Of a DNA stretch of 25,425 bases, positions 1-7,324 are shown one piece after another. Origin of the DNA: JBEIVB01 sp040374085 (GTDB lineage Bacteria; Bacteroidota; Bacteroidia; UBA4408). The DNA is taken from the NCBI GenBank assembly GCA_040374085.1, contig JBEIVB010000030.1, forward strand, positions 1-25,425, given 5' to 3'. Below the pieces are notes generated by a model. The model was not told the DNA's origin. It searched no databases and was given only the letters and a program-made list of their open reading frames with translations. Every line of letters starts with the position of its first letter. Positions within the stretch are counted from its first letter, which is position 1. Position numbers and translations under genes: made by a program.

Positions 1-1
1 A

Positions 2-748
2 TTATACAAGCAACGCGTTTTTTAGCATCCCGCTTTCTACAACCTTACGCAGCTTAGGCTCGCGCAAGGCCCTGCGCATGAGGTTTTGATGGCCCATGTG
101 GTGACAATCCGAACCCACAAAATCAAACATATTCCGATCGATCATCTGCTCCGCCATCTTCTTGGTGGCAGGGGAATAATGCCCCGTTAGCGAGTTGATG
201 TTCAGCTGCAGTAAAACACCCTTTGAGCGCATAGTCTCATAATGGCTGAAGTTCGAAAACCAGAAGGGATAGCGCTCCGGATGTGCCAATACCGGCTTGT
301 ACCCATTGCTCTGCAAAGCAAATATTACATCGTTTAGATTATCGGGCGGATTCAGATACGAAACCTCAAACAGCACATAGTTGTCTTTCAAAGTAAGCAA
401 CGGAGCAGATTCAATCTTCGCCAAAAAATCGGCATCGCAATAATACTCGGCGGCAGCACGCAACTCTACAGCAATACCCACATCCTTCAAGCGACTGCGC
501 ACCGCTTCTAAGCCTCCTAAAATGTTTTCGGGTGTGTTGCGGTAAAAGTCGCTCATGATGTGCGGCGTGGTAACGAGGGTATGGAAACCCAGCTCCACCA
601 TACCGCGAATCATCTGTTCCGAATCGTCGAGCGATTTCGATCCATCGTCAATGCCCGGAATGAAATGAGAGTGCATGTCCACGCCGAGAACCGAAAAATC
701 CGAAAGACCGGGCTCCTCCTTTCTGAACAGTCTGCTCAACCAGCTCAT
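2..748 (-). CDS. CpsB/CapC-type PHP-domain protein-tyrosine phosphatase
   Basis: A 248-residue protein of the YwqE/CpsB family. These are manganese-dependent PHP-fold phosphatases that dephosphorylate the tyrosine-kinase chain-length regulator of capsule or exopolysaccharide export. Visible motifs are DMHSHFIPGIDDG near the N-terminus (His26 and His28 are metal ligands in the family), TTPHIM, AHPERYPF and the C-terminal GSDCHHMGH, which together form the metal site. Length matches the family (about 240-260). There is no signal peptide, so it should be cytoplasmic. The ATG at 748 overlaps the TGA of the upstream epimerase gene as ATGA, so translational coupling is likely. The gene is complete and ends with TAA at positions 4-2. 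It is the last gene visible in a polysaccharide operon. Family assignment is firm; the actual substrate is inferred. Confidence 0.9.
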   Translation of the reverse strand: MSWLSRLFRKEEPGLSDFSVLGVDMHSHFIPGIDDGSKSLDDSEQMIRGMVELGFHTLVTTPHIMSDFYRNTPENILGGLEAVRSRLKDVGIAVELRAAAEYYCDADFLAKIESAPLLTLKDNYVLFEVSYLNPPDNLNDVIFALQSNGYKPVLAHPERYPFWFSNFSHYETMRSKGVLLQLNINSLTGHYSPATKKMAEQMIDRNMFDFVGSDCHHMGHQNLMRRALREPKLRKVVESGMLKNALLV

Positions 749-1752
749 GAAGTTGCATATCGCCCGGAAAACCAGGTATAGGTGAGCCCAAGACCCCGTC
801 GCAAATCAAAAGAGGGCCGATAGTTCAATAGGGCTATGGCTTTCCCAATGTCGGCAAGGCTATCGCGAATGTCGCCTTGGCGGGGTTCGCGATAATGCGG
901 CTGTTGGGTGCTGCCCGCATGCTCGCGCAGCATGTGATACAATTCGTTGATGGTTACCCGATCGCCGCAGGCAATGTTGAACACTTCACCTATGGCATCG
1001 CGATGTGGGGTAAACAAGGCCTTAACATTGGCCTGAACGGCATTCACCACAAAGGTGAAATCGCGGCTCTGATCCCCGTCACCGTTGATGTAGGCCGGCT
1101 GCTTGTCCAGCAAGGCCCGCATAAACAGGGGTATGGCAGCGGCATAAGGCCCATCGGGCCTTTGCCTAGGTCCAAAAATATTGAAGTAGCGGAGGCCTAT
1201 CACTTCCATGCCGTAGGTGTCGGCAAAAACCCGGGCATACAACTCATTCACATACTTAGTAACGGCGTAAGGCGAAAGCGGACGGCCTATTTCCTGCTCC
1301 CGTTTCGGAAGGGTGGGACTGTCGCCATAAACCGATGAGGAGCTGGCATACACCATGCGTTTTACCCCGGCATCGCGCGCCGCCACCAACATATTCAAAA
1401 ATCCATCGATGTTGGCCACATTAGTGCCTATGGGATGCTCCACCGAACGGGGTACTGAGCCCAAAGCAGCCTGATGCAGCACATAATCGATGCCCTTACA
1501 AGCCGCTTCACAATCCGAAAGTTGTGAAATGTCGCCCTTCACAAATTCAAAGCGAGCATCGGTTTTAAAACCCAGAAGGTTCTCCTCGAAGCCGGTGGCC
1601 AGATTGTCGAGCACGCGCACATGGCCGGCCCCGTGGTGCAACAAGTACTCCACCAAATTAGAACCAATAAACCCGGCACCACCGGTAACCAAAAACCTCA
1701 GTCCACTAAGTTGCCCCGGATGAAAGGCCTCGGCATATAAGTAATCGCTCAT
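745..1752 (-). CDS. NAD-dependent UDP-sugar epimerase/dehydratase (WbpP/TviC-like SDR)
   Basis: A 335-residue extended short-chain dehydrogenase. It has the nucleotide-binding GGAGFIGSN motif at about residues 23-31, the SSSVYG segment supplying the catalytic Ser/Thr, and the YxxxK pair at Tyr162/Lys166 (SPYAVTKY). The LRYFNIFGPRQRPDGPYAAAIPLF stretch is typical of the branch that includes UDP-N-acetylglucosamine C4-epimerases such as WbpP and TviC. UDP-hexose or UDP-HexNAc C4 epimerisation is therefore the likely reaction; exact sugar specificity cannot be read from sequence. It lies between rfbB and the PHP phosphatase, with ATGA overlaps at both ends, which fits surface polysaccharide precursor synthesis. 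Its stop is TGA. Confidence 0.88.
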   Translation of the reverse strand: MSDYLYAEAFHPGQLSGLRFLVTGGAGFIGSNLVEYLLHHGAGHVRVLDNLATGFEENLLGFKTDARFEFVKGDISQLSDCEAACKGIDYVLHQAALGSVPRSVEHPIGTNVANIDGFLNMLVAARDAGVKRMVYASSSSVYGDSPTLPKREQEIGRPLSPYAVTKYVNELYARVFADTYGMEVIGLRYFNIFGPRQRPDGPYAAAIPLFMRALLDKQPAYINGDGDQSRDFTFVVNAVQANVKALFTPHRDAIGEVFNIACGDRVTINELYHMLREHAGSTQQPHYREPRQGDIRDSLADIGKAIALLNYRPSFDLRRGLGLTYTWFSGRYATS

Positions 1753-2804
1753 CTCCGATGGTATTGCTGATCGTAATAATGTTGGTAAGCACCGCTGGTA
1801 ACTTCATCCAGCCATGCTTGGTTGGCAAGATACCAATTTACGGTACGCGAAAGCCCCTCTTCAAACTGAAGCGATGGCTGCCAGCCCAGCTCCCTCTGCA
1901 GCTTCCCCGAATCGATGGCATAGCGCATGTCGTGCCCCGCACGATCTTTTACGTAGGTAATCAAACCTGCAGAAGTACCCTCTGCTCTGCCCAATCGCTC
2001 ATCCATGATGCGACACAGAAGGTGTATCAAATCGATGTTTTTCCACTCGTTGTGGCCACCAATGTTATAGGTAGAACCATTTTCACCTTTGTGAAAAATA
2101 ACATCAATGGCATGAGCATGATCCTCTACAAAGAGCCAGTCGCGCACGTTCTCGCCCTTGCCGTAAACAGGCAAAGGTTTCATATTTCGTATGTTATGAA
2201 TAAAAAGGGGTATGAGCTTCTCCGGAAACTGATGCGACCCGTAATTGTTGGAACAATTGGAAATCACAACCGGCAATCCATAGGTATGATGAAAGGCCCG
2301 AACCAAATGATCGCTGCCGGCCTTCGAAGCCGAATACGGGCTGCGAGGATCGTAGGGCGTGGTTTCCGTAAACAAACCCGTTGAACCCAATGAACCGTAC
2401 ACCTCATCGGTGCTCACATGATAAAACAACTTTCCCTCTGTATGCTGCCCCCACAAGGTCCGGGCAGCATGCAGCAGGTTTAGGGTGCCCACCACGTTGG
2501 TCATCACAAATGCACCCGGATTGGCAATGGAACGGTCTACATGAGACTCCGCGGCCAAATGAATCACCGCATCGGGGCGTTCCCGCTCAAACAAGGCCTG
2601 AACAAAGGCCGCATCGGTAATGTCGCCCTTAACAAAGACGTAGTTGGAAGCCGATTCCACATCTTCAAGGTTCCGCAGGTTGCCTGCGTAAGTCAATGCA
2701 TCAAGGTTAACCACGCGCGTATCGGGATGCATCTGCACCCATCTGCGCACCAAATGAGAACCGATAAATCCGGCTCCACCGGTTATCAATAGCGTTTGCT
2801 TCAT
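1749..2804 (-). CDS. rfbB: dTDP-glucose 4,6-dehydratase
   Basis: A 351-residue enzyme that converts dTDP-D-glucose to dTDP-4-keto-6-deoxy-D-glucose, the second step of the dTDP-rhamnose and related deoxysugar pathways. It shows the Rossmann GGAGFIGSH motif at residues 9-17, the LDALTYAGNLRNL signature, STDEVYG with the catalytic Asp-Glu pair, and Tyr157/Lys161 in SPYSASK. The NCSNNYGSHQFPEKLIP segment is characteristic of RfbB/RmlB. Length is normal. The start codon overlaps the prfB stop as ATGA. rmlA, rmlC and rmlD are not in the window and may lie elsewhere or past the left edge. Identification is strong; whether the end product is rhamnose is inference. Confidence 0.95.
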   Translation of the reverse strand: MKQTLLITGGAGFIGSHLVRRWVQMHPDTRVVNLDALTYAGNLRNLEDVESASNYVFVKGDITDAAFVQALFERERPDAVIHLAAESHVDRSIANPGAFVMTNVVGTLNLLHAARTLWGQHTEGKLFYHVSTDEVYGSLGSTGLFTETTPYDPRSPYSASKAGSDHLVRAFHHTYGLPVVISNCSNNYGSHQFPEKLIPLFIHNIRNMKPLPVYGKGENVRDWLFVEDHAHAIDVIFHKGENGSTYNIGGHNEWKNIDLIHLLCRIMDERLGRAEGTSAGLITYVKDRAGHDMRYAIDSGKLQRELGWQPSLQFEEGLSRTVNWYLANQAWLDEVTSGAYQHYYDQQYHRR

Positions 2805-3905
2805 GCAGGTTGAATTTTGGCGCTGCCGAACTCCATTAGGTAGGCCTTAATGAAATCATCAAGGTCTCCATCGAGCACCGCTTGGGTGTTGGAGGTTTCG
2901 TGATTGGTACGCACGTCTTTAATCAATTTATAGGGATGCAGCACGTAGTTGCGAATCTGCGAACCCCACTCAATTTTTTTCTTAGAACCCTCAATGGCGT
3001 CTAACGACTCCTGGCGCTTACGAAGCTCCATTTCATACAGTTGAGATTTTAATAACTGCATGGCTTTCTCCTTGTTCTGCAACTGAGAACGACTTTCCTG
3101 ATTTTTGATGACGATGCCCGTAGGCTTGTGCACCAAGCGCACCGCAGTCTCCACCTTGTTTACGTTCTGGCCGCCGGCGCCCCCACTTCGAAAGGTATCC
3201 CATTCAATATCGGCCGGGTTAATCTCAATCTCAATGGAATCGTCTATGAGGGGGTAGGCGTATACCGATGCAAAGGAGGTATGCCGTTTGGCATTGGCAT
3301 CAAAAGGCGAAATGCGCACCAAGCGGTGCACCCCGCTTTCCCCTTTTAAATAACCATAGGCGAAAGGACCGTCGAGCTGAAGCGTAACGCTTTTAATGCC
3401 CGCCACATCGCCCTCCTGTATGTCTTCTTCGGTAATCTTATATCCGTGCTTCTCTCCCCACATGATGTACATGCGCATGAGTATGGAAGCCCAATCGCAA
3501 CTTTCAGTTCCGCCGGCACCGGAGTTGATGGTGAGCACTGCACTCAAGCCATCTTCCTTGCCCGAGAGCATATTCTTAAACTCCAAGTCTTCTACTTGTT
3601 TTTGCGCACGCGCATATTCTGCCTGCAGCTCTTCTTCGCTTGCGTCGCCACCCACAAAAAACTCATATAAGGTTTCCAGGTCCTCTACGGCTCGGTGGGT
3701 TACAGCAAAAGCATCGGTCCACTGCTTGCGCTCGCGGATCTTACGCATCTGAGCCTCTGCGGCTTTGGGGTCGTCCCAAAAGTTGGGAGCGAGGGTTTTC
3801 TCTTCTTCTTCTTCGATTTGTCTCAGTAGGGCATCTACGTCAAAGATGCCTCCTCAGCTCCTCTTTTCTGGAGCTTAAACCCTTCACTTGTTCAAGTGTG
3901 ATCAT
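2801..3905 (-). CDS. prfB: Peptide chain release factor 2, expressed by programmed +1 frameshift
   Basis: RF2 reads UGA and UAA stop codons and triggers peptide release. The gene is in two frames. Translation from ATG at 3905 gives 21 codons (MITLEQVKGL...RRHL) up to an in-frame TGA at 3842-3840. Slipping +1 at CTT-TGA-C reads GAC next and continues to 2801, giving 367 residues, the normal RF2 length. The stop-anticodon motif SPF is at about 199-201 and the catalytic GGQ at about 244-246, close to the E. coli positions. Without the frameshift a gene caller would start at the internal ATG at 3748 and lose 52 residues, including the conserved LAPNFWDDP region. The final stop is TGA, itself an RF2 codon, and overlaps rfbB as ATGA. 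It is first in the polysaccharide operon, 42 bases after the phosphatase-sensor gene. Confidence 0.95.
3839..3854 (-). promoter_or_regulatory. prfB programmed +1 frameshift site
   Basis: Read on the minus strand, the site is AGGAGGCATCTTTGAC. A Shine-Dalgarno-like AGGAGG (3854-3849) is followed after three bases by the slippery CTT (3845-3843), then the in-frame TGA (3842-3840) and C. This is the classical RF2 autoregulatory element. Low RF2 lets the ribosome pause at UGA and slip to GAC; high RF2 terminates after 21 codons. The protein reads conserved sequence on both sides of the junction, so this is not a sequencing error. Confidence 0.95.
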
Positions 3906-3947
3906 GGGGCCAAGGTAAGGATTTTCGCCCGCCGGAAAAGAATCGCA

Positions 3948-5891
3948 TCAAAATCCTACCATCACCAAGGTAACGTCGTCTACCTGCTCTTCCATACCTT
4001 TCCACTGTTCCCAACGCTCCGATAGCCCTTCTACCGCTTCTTTCGACCTTAAAGGCTGCAACTCCAAAAGCCATTGCCGCAGGGTTGCGCTCATGAGCTT
4101 ACGGCTGCGAGGACCGCCAAACTGGTCGGCCAAACCATCGGTGCAAAGCACCAGCTTGGTGCCCCTGCTCAACTGCCCCCGATGCTCAGAAAATGGCCTG
4201 CGCTCTGCACGCCCTCCAATGGCTTGCTTGTCGCCTTTTATGGTTTCAACGCCGGCAGCATCCAACACCAGTAAGCCGTTGTTGGCACCGGAAAATGAAT
4301 AGGTACCCCCGGCACCATCGATGCGTACCAAGCCTACATCCATACCATCGTTTATGGTATGGCCCGTGGTAGAAAAGCTTTGGTGCACCAGCTCTTGAAC
4401 CCGGTTCAGAATGTGGGAGGGCGAAGCCAACTCCTCTTCCCGAATCGCCCGACTCAGGGCTTGTATGCACACCACAGACACCATGGCCCCCGGTACGCCG
4501 TGACCGGTGCAATCGCCCACCGCCAGCCATACTTCAAATCCAATTCGATGCAGCCAAATAAAATCTCCTGCTACCATCTCTTTTGGCTTATAAAATACAC
4601 CTATGTCGGAAAAAGCTTCCTGTAGATCGTGCAACTTGGGCATAAGCCCACGCTGAATGTTGCCGGCATAGGCAATGCTGTCTTTTATTTCGCGGTGACG
4701 CAAGGCCAGCTCTTCGGTGCGAAGGGCCACTTCCTGCTCCAAACGCTCGGTCTGCTCCTCTTGAAGCGCGTTGATGGCACGCAGATTGTCCAATGCACTG
4801 TCTCGATAGGACTTAAATTTATATACCAAAGCCATGGTCAGCAGCAACACTTCTACTGCCGATCCCAATTGCAACGAATACGTGGCCCATAAGCTTCCGC
4901 TTATAAATCCTGCGTTGCGCAGGACAAAAACAACAACCGCCACAAAAAGGGCAAGAAAGGCAGCCAGCAGGAGTCGGGCCGGCTTGTAGCCCTGGCGAAT
5001 GCGCACCACGGTAACCGGTAAGATGAAGAGGTTTAAGGCCAGGGTAAGCATGTTTACCAAAACCACTGTGGCCGCAAAAACTTCGGGGTGGGGCACCAAG
5101 GAGGCGATGGCGTTCATGCCCAGCACCAGGGCAGCCCCAAGGGAAAAGAGATTGGCCCAAGGCAGGTGGGTGCGCAAACCCAAAAAACTCCGCACAAAGA
5201 GGGCCATAAACAAGACGGCCAAGGATGAAGAAAAGGGCAAAAGATGGTTGGCCCAATAAGGAGCATGGCCCCACAACAGCGTTTTCCCCAATCCGGTAAG
5301 GCCAAGCTGCAACAGAATAAAAAAGAACAGGTAGCCCACATAGAAGCGATTTTCGCCATCGCGCACCAGCACCATCATCATAAGGTTGAGGATCAACACG
5401 AATGCCAACAAACCGAAAAACAACCCCAAGAGTATGATGTGACGTTCTTCTTGAGCGCGCTGCTGATTCTGTGAAGCCCGCCTGATGGGAAAAAAGAACT
5501 GATCTCCGTAGTTGCGCACGTAAAGAAAAACCACGCGCGCACCCTTCGGCAAAGGAAGCTCCACCAAACGGGTGTTTGGCCCATACAAAGACGGTGCTCC
5601 CCGCCAATCGCCGCCACTGCCTACGCATACCCGCCTGCCCGAAGAATCTAAAACCCATGCCGAATACGCATCCAGGTTGGGGTTCTCTATCACCAACACC
5701 TCCCCCGCAGCCGCAGCCGGCTCCAAGGTAACCCGCACCTCTACCTCGCCCCTAAAAAAACCCAGGTTGAGGGATCCTTGATCCACCTCGCGCCAATCCC
5801 CGCCTTTTATTCGATAGCTGGGGCTTGCCCCGGCAACAAGAGAGCATTGCAGCAATGCAATAAATAGCCAAGTAAACCATCTGCCTTGCAT
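3948..5891 (-). CDS. 7TM sensor protein with SpoIIE/PP2C serine phosphatase domain
   Basis: A 647-residue membrane protein. A signal peptide (MQGRWFTWLFIALLQCSLVAGA region) precedes a periplasmic beta-rich domain of about 150 residues. A block of roughly seven hydrophobic helices follows (about residues 160-375, 7TMR-DISM architecture), then a coiled coil rich in Glu and Leu (about 380-415) and a SpoIIE-type PP2C phosphatase. Phosphatase metal ligands are visible: Asp443 in AGDFIW, Asp460 in GDCTGHGVPGAM, Asp585 in DGLADQFGG and Asp638/639 in the terminal DDVTLVMV. The family dephosphorylates anti-sigma-antagonist-like or other phosphoserine targets in response to an external signal; the target here is unknown. 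The frame is open upstream to a TTG at 5915, but ATG at 5891 places the signal peptide at the N-terminus and is preferred. The gene ends with TGA, 42 bases before prfB. Confidence 0.9.
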   Translation of the reverse strand: MQGRWFTWLFIALLQCSLVAGASPSYRIKGGDWREVDQGSLNLGFFRGEVEVRVTLEPAAAAGEVLVIENPNLDAYSAWVLDSSGRRVCVGSGGDWRGAPSLYGPNTRLVELPLPKGARVVFLYVRNYGDQFFFPIRRASQNQQRAQEERHIILLGLFFGLLAFVLILNLMMMVLVRDGENRFYVGYLFFFILLQLGLTGLGKTLLWGHAPYWANHLLPFSSSLAVLFMALFVRSFLGLRTHLPWANLFSLGAALVLGMNAIASLVPHPEVFAATVVLVNMLTLALNLFILPVTVVRIRQGYKPARLLLAAFLALFVAVVVFVLRNAGFISGSLWATYSLQLGSAVEVLLLTMALVYKFKSYRDSALDNLRAINALQEEQTERLEQEVALRTEELALRHREIKDSIAYAGNIQRGLMPKLHDLQEAFSDIGVFYKPKEMVAGDFIWLHRIGFEVWLAVGDCTGHGVPGAMVSVVCIQALSRAIREEELASPSHILNRVQELVHQSFSTTGHTINDGMDVGLVRIDGAGGTYSFSGANNGLLVLDAAGVETIKGDKQAIGGRAERRPFSEHRGQLSRGTKLVLCTDGLADQFGGPRSRKLMSATLRQWLLELQPLRSKEAVEGLSERWEQWKGMEEQVDDVTLVMVGF

Positions 5892-5912
5892 AGCACGATC
5901 TTTAATGAATTC

Positions 5913-5944
5913 CAAAGATTACCATTTCCGGCCTATTGCACCAA
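5913..5944 (-). promoter_or_regulatory. Possible Bacteroidota-type promoter of the SpoIIE sensor gene
   Basis: On the minus strand a TTG (5944-5942) is followed after 20 bases by TAATCTTTG (5921-5913), which resembles the TAnnTTTG box but has one extra base between TA and TTTG. It lies 21 bases upstream of the ATG at 5891. The match is imperfect, so this is a weak call. The rest of the interval 5892-6037 shows no gene and no clear terminator. Confidence 0.3.
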
Positions 5945-6037
5945 CGGTAGGCAGCAACCCTTATGAACAGGTACGAGGCATGCGGCGGCAAGAAACAACA
6001 ATGGGTCATAGGGTGCGGCCTAATGGAGGCATGACTC

Positions 6038-7159
6038 CTACACCGGGCTCCTGTAAGCCCTCAAAAATTCTTCCTCAAAATACAGTCCTATACCGTGGTC
6101 AACCACCACCTGCGCAGCCTCAGCCTCCGTCTTACCAGACAACCGAGCCCGGGCGCCCAGCTCACCTACCTTTAATCCGGCCGAACTCAATTCAATCACC
6201 GGACGTGGGCCTAGGTTATCGGTTTCATAGCTCATATAGCCGGCAGACCGAATGGCCTCGGGCAGGTATTCCAGGCCGGTAGCCGCAAGTTCTGCCGCAT
6301 CTACTCCCCCACACAAATGCCCATACCGAAGATGAGGAAAACGCTCATAGATGGCCGAAAAGGACAAGAAGCCTTGCGGTCCAAGTATCTGCTCGCGGTA
6401 AACATGATCCGCAGATACGATGGCATCCAAATGTGGATAGTCCAATATGCGCCCCAATTCCGTGTAAGGATAGCAACGATGGGGTTGCTCTTGGCCGGTT
6501 AGCGTGTACCAATCAAAATCAAAACCAAGCTGCTGAAAGGTTTCTGCTATGAGCTTGCCGGTTAGCCCTCCGCCCAACAACACCAGGCGGTTGTTCCAGC
6601 CCTCTATGCCAAGGTTGAACAAGAGATGCAGTGCCAGCATACCCGGATATCCAAACATGTCGGCATGGGGGTGATGCTCATTGGTGCCAATAACCGGTAT
6701 TCCCTTCTGCAAGGCCGCACGCAAATCCAAATCGTCATCGCGAAACTCCCAGGGCTCCCACATCAGAGGTATTACCGCGGTTGGCTTCAACTGAGAAATG
6801 ATGGCGCCGGTTAATGGCCGCAACATTCCGGAGTTGGTTACAATGTCGGCCTCAGACCATGCGTCGAAAGAAGATTTGTGCTCAATCCTCAGTTCTCCGT
6901 CCAATGAAATTTCCGAGCAAAGTGCACGTAAGACTCGAGCATGATCTTCAAACTTGCCGTAAGAACCATCGCGACCCAAAGCAATAACACGAGCGCCGGC
7001 AAGCAGTGCGGTTATAGGGGTATAGGCGTACGCCCCGCTGGCACACTCGGTTACAACGGTAAGCCCCCGCAAATCAAGGTCGAGGCGTGTAACCATAGAT
7101 CTGCACAGCTCCAACATGTGAGGCGCGCTCTGCTCCAATCTCTGAAAACGACTTGGCAT
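6038..7159 (-). CDS. Two-domain Rossmann-like protein of unknown function
   Basis: A 373-residue soluble protein that I do not recognise. There is no signal peptide or membrane segment. The N-terminal half contains a beta-alpha-beta-like stretch, VVTECASGAYAYTPITALLAG followed by ARVIALGRDGSYGKF. The centre has NEHHPHADMFGYPGMLALHLLFNLG, and then a glycine-rich dinucleotide-binding-like motif RLVLLGGGLTGKLIAETF. Two Rossmann-like halves suggest the overall plan of the 2-hydroxyacid dehydrogenase, alanine dehydrogenase or S-adenosylhomocysteine hydrolase folds, but no family-defining catalytic motif is evident. The frame is open back to a TTG at 7180, but that codon lies inside a TACATTTG promoter box, so ATG at 7159 is the better start. 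It ends with TAG. It follows the terminator of the giant gene and appears to be its own transcription unit. Confidence 0.72.
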   Translation of the reverse strand: MPSRFQRLEQSAPHMLELCRSMVTRLDLDLRGLTVVTECASGAYAYTPITALLAGARVIALGRDGSYGKFEDHARVLRALCSEISLDGELRIEHKSSFDAWSEADIVTNSGMLRPLTGAIISQLKPTAVIPLMWEPWEFRDDDLDLRAALQKGIPVIGTNEHHPHADMFGYPGMLALHLLFNLGIEGWNNRLVLLGGGLTGKLIAETFQQLGFDFDWYTLTGQEQPHRCYPYTELGRILDYPHLDAIVSADHVYREQILGPQGFLSFSAIYERFPHLRYGHLCGGVDAAELAATGLEYLPEAIRSAGYMSYETDNLGPRPVIELSSAGLKVGELGARARLSGKTEAEAAQVVVDHGIGLYFEEEFLRAYRSPV

Positions 7160-7177
7160 ATAGTGGTAAGTGATGGT

Positions 7178-7185
7178 CAAATGTA
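7178..7185 (-). promoter_or_regulatory. TAnnTTTG promoter box (TACATTTG) for the Rossmann-like gene
   Basis: The minus strand reads TACATTTG at 7185-7178, an exact match to the Bacteroidota -7 element TAnnTTTG. It lies 18 bases before the ATG at 7159. No TTG is seen about 19 bases further upstream, so the -33 part is weak. Transcription would start about 12-15 bases before the ATG. Confidence 0.6.
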
Positions 7186-7255
7186 TTGAAAATCACCCCC
7201 CCGACTCTCTTCCCCGGGCCCGCTCTTCAGAAAACCACCTTGCCGGACCTTGCAT

Positions 7256-7289
7256 AAAAAAACAAGGGCGGCCAAATTGGCCGCCCTTG
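7256..7289 (-). terminator. Rho-independent terminator of the giant T9SS gene
   Basis: Read on the minus strand, CAAGGGCGGCCA pairs perfectly with TGGCCGCCCTTG to give a 12-bp GC-rich stem with a 3-base loop (stem 7263-7274 with 7278-7289). Seven T residues (7262-7256) follow immediately. It lies 35 bases beyond the TAA of the giant gene and separates it from the next gene downstream. Confidence 0.93.
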
Positions 7290-7324
7290 CAGAGCTATAG
7301 ACAGATCTACTGTCCATCTAAAAA

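Noticed and set aside
2801..3748. Taking prfB as a 315-residue protein starting at ATG 3748
   Set aside because: This would lose 52 conserved residues; the upstream frames join perfectly through a canonical CTT-TGA-C frameshift.
3840..3842. A disabling frameshift or sequencing error in prfB
   Set aside because: The AGGAGG, spacing and CTTTGAC match the known programmed site, and both flanks encode normal RF2 sequence.
5905..6282. A 125-codon plus-strand frame starting in the gap at 5905
   Set aside because: Most of it is antisense to the 3' end of the Rossmann-like gene. The Pro/Arg/Gln-rich translation has no recognisable feature and no promoter box is seen.
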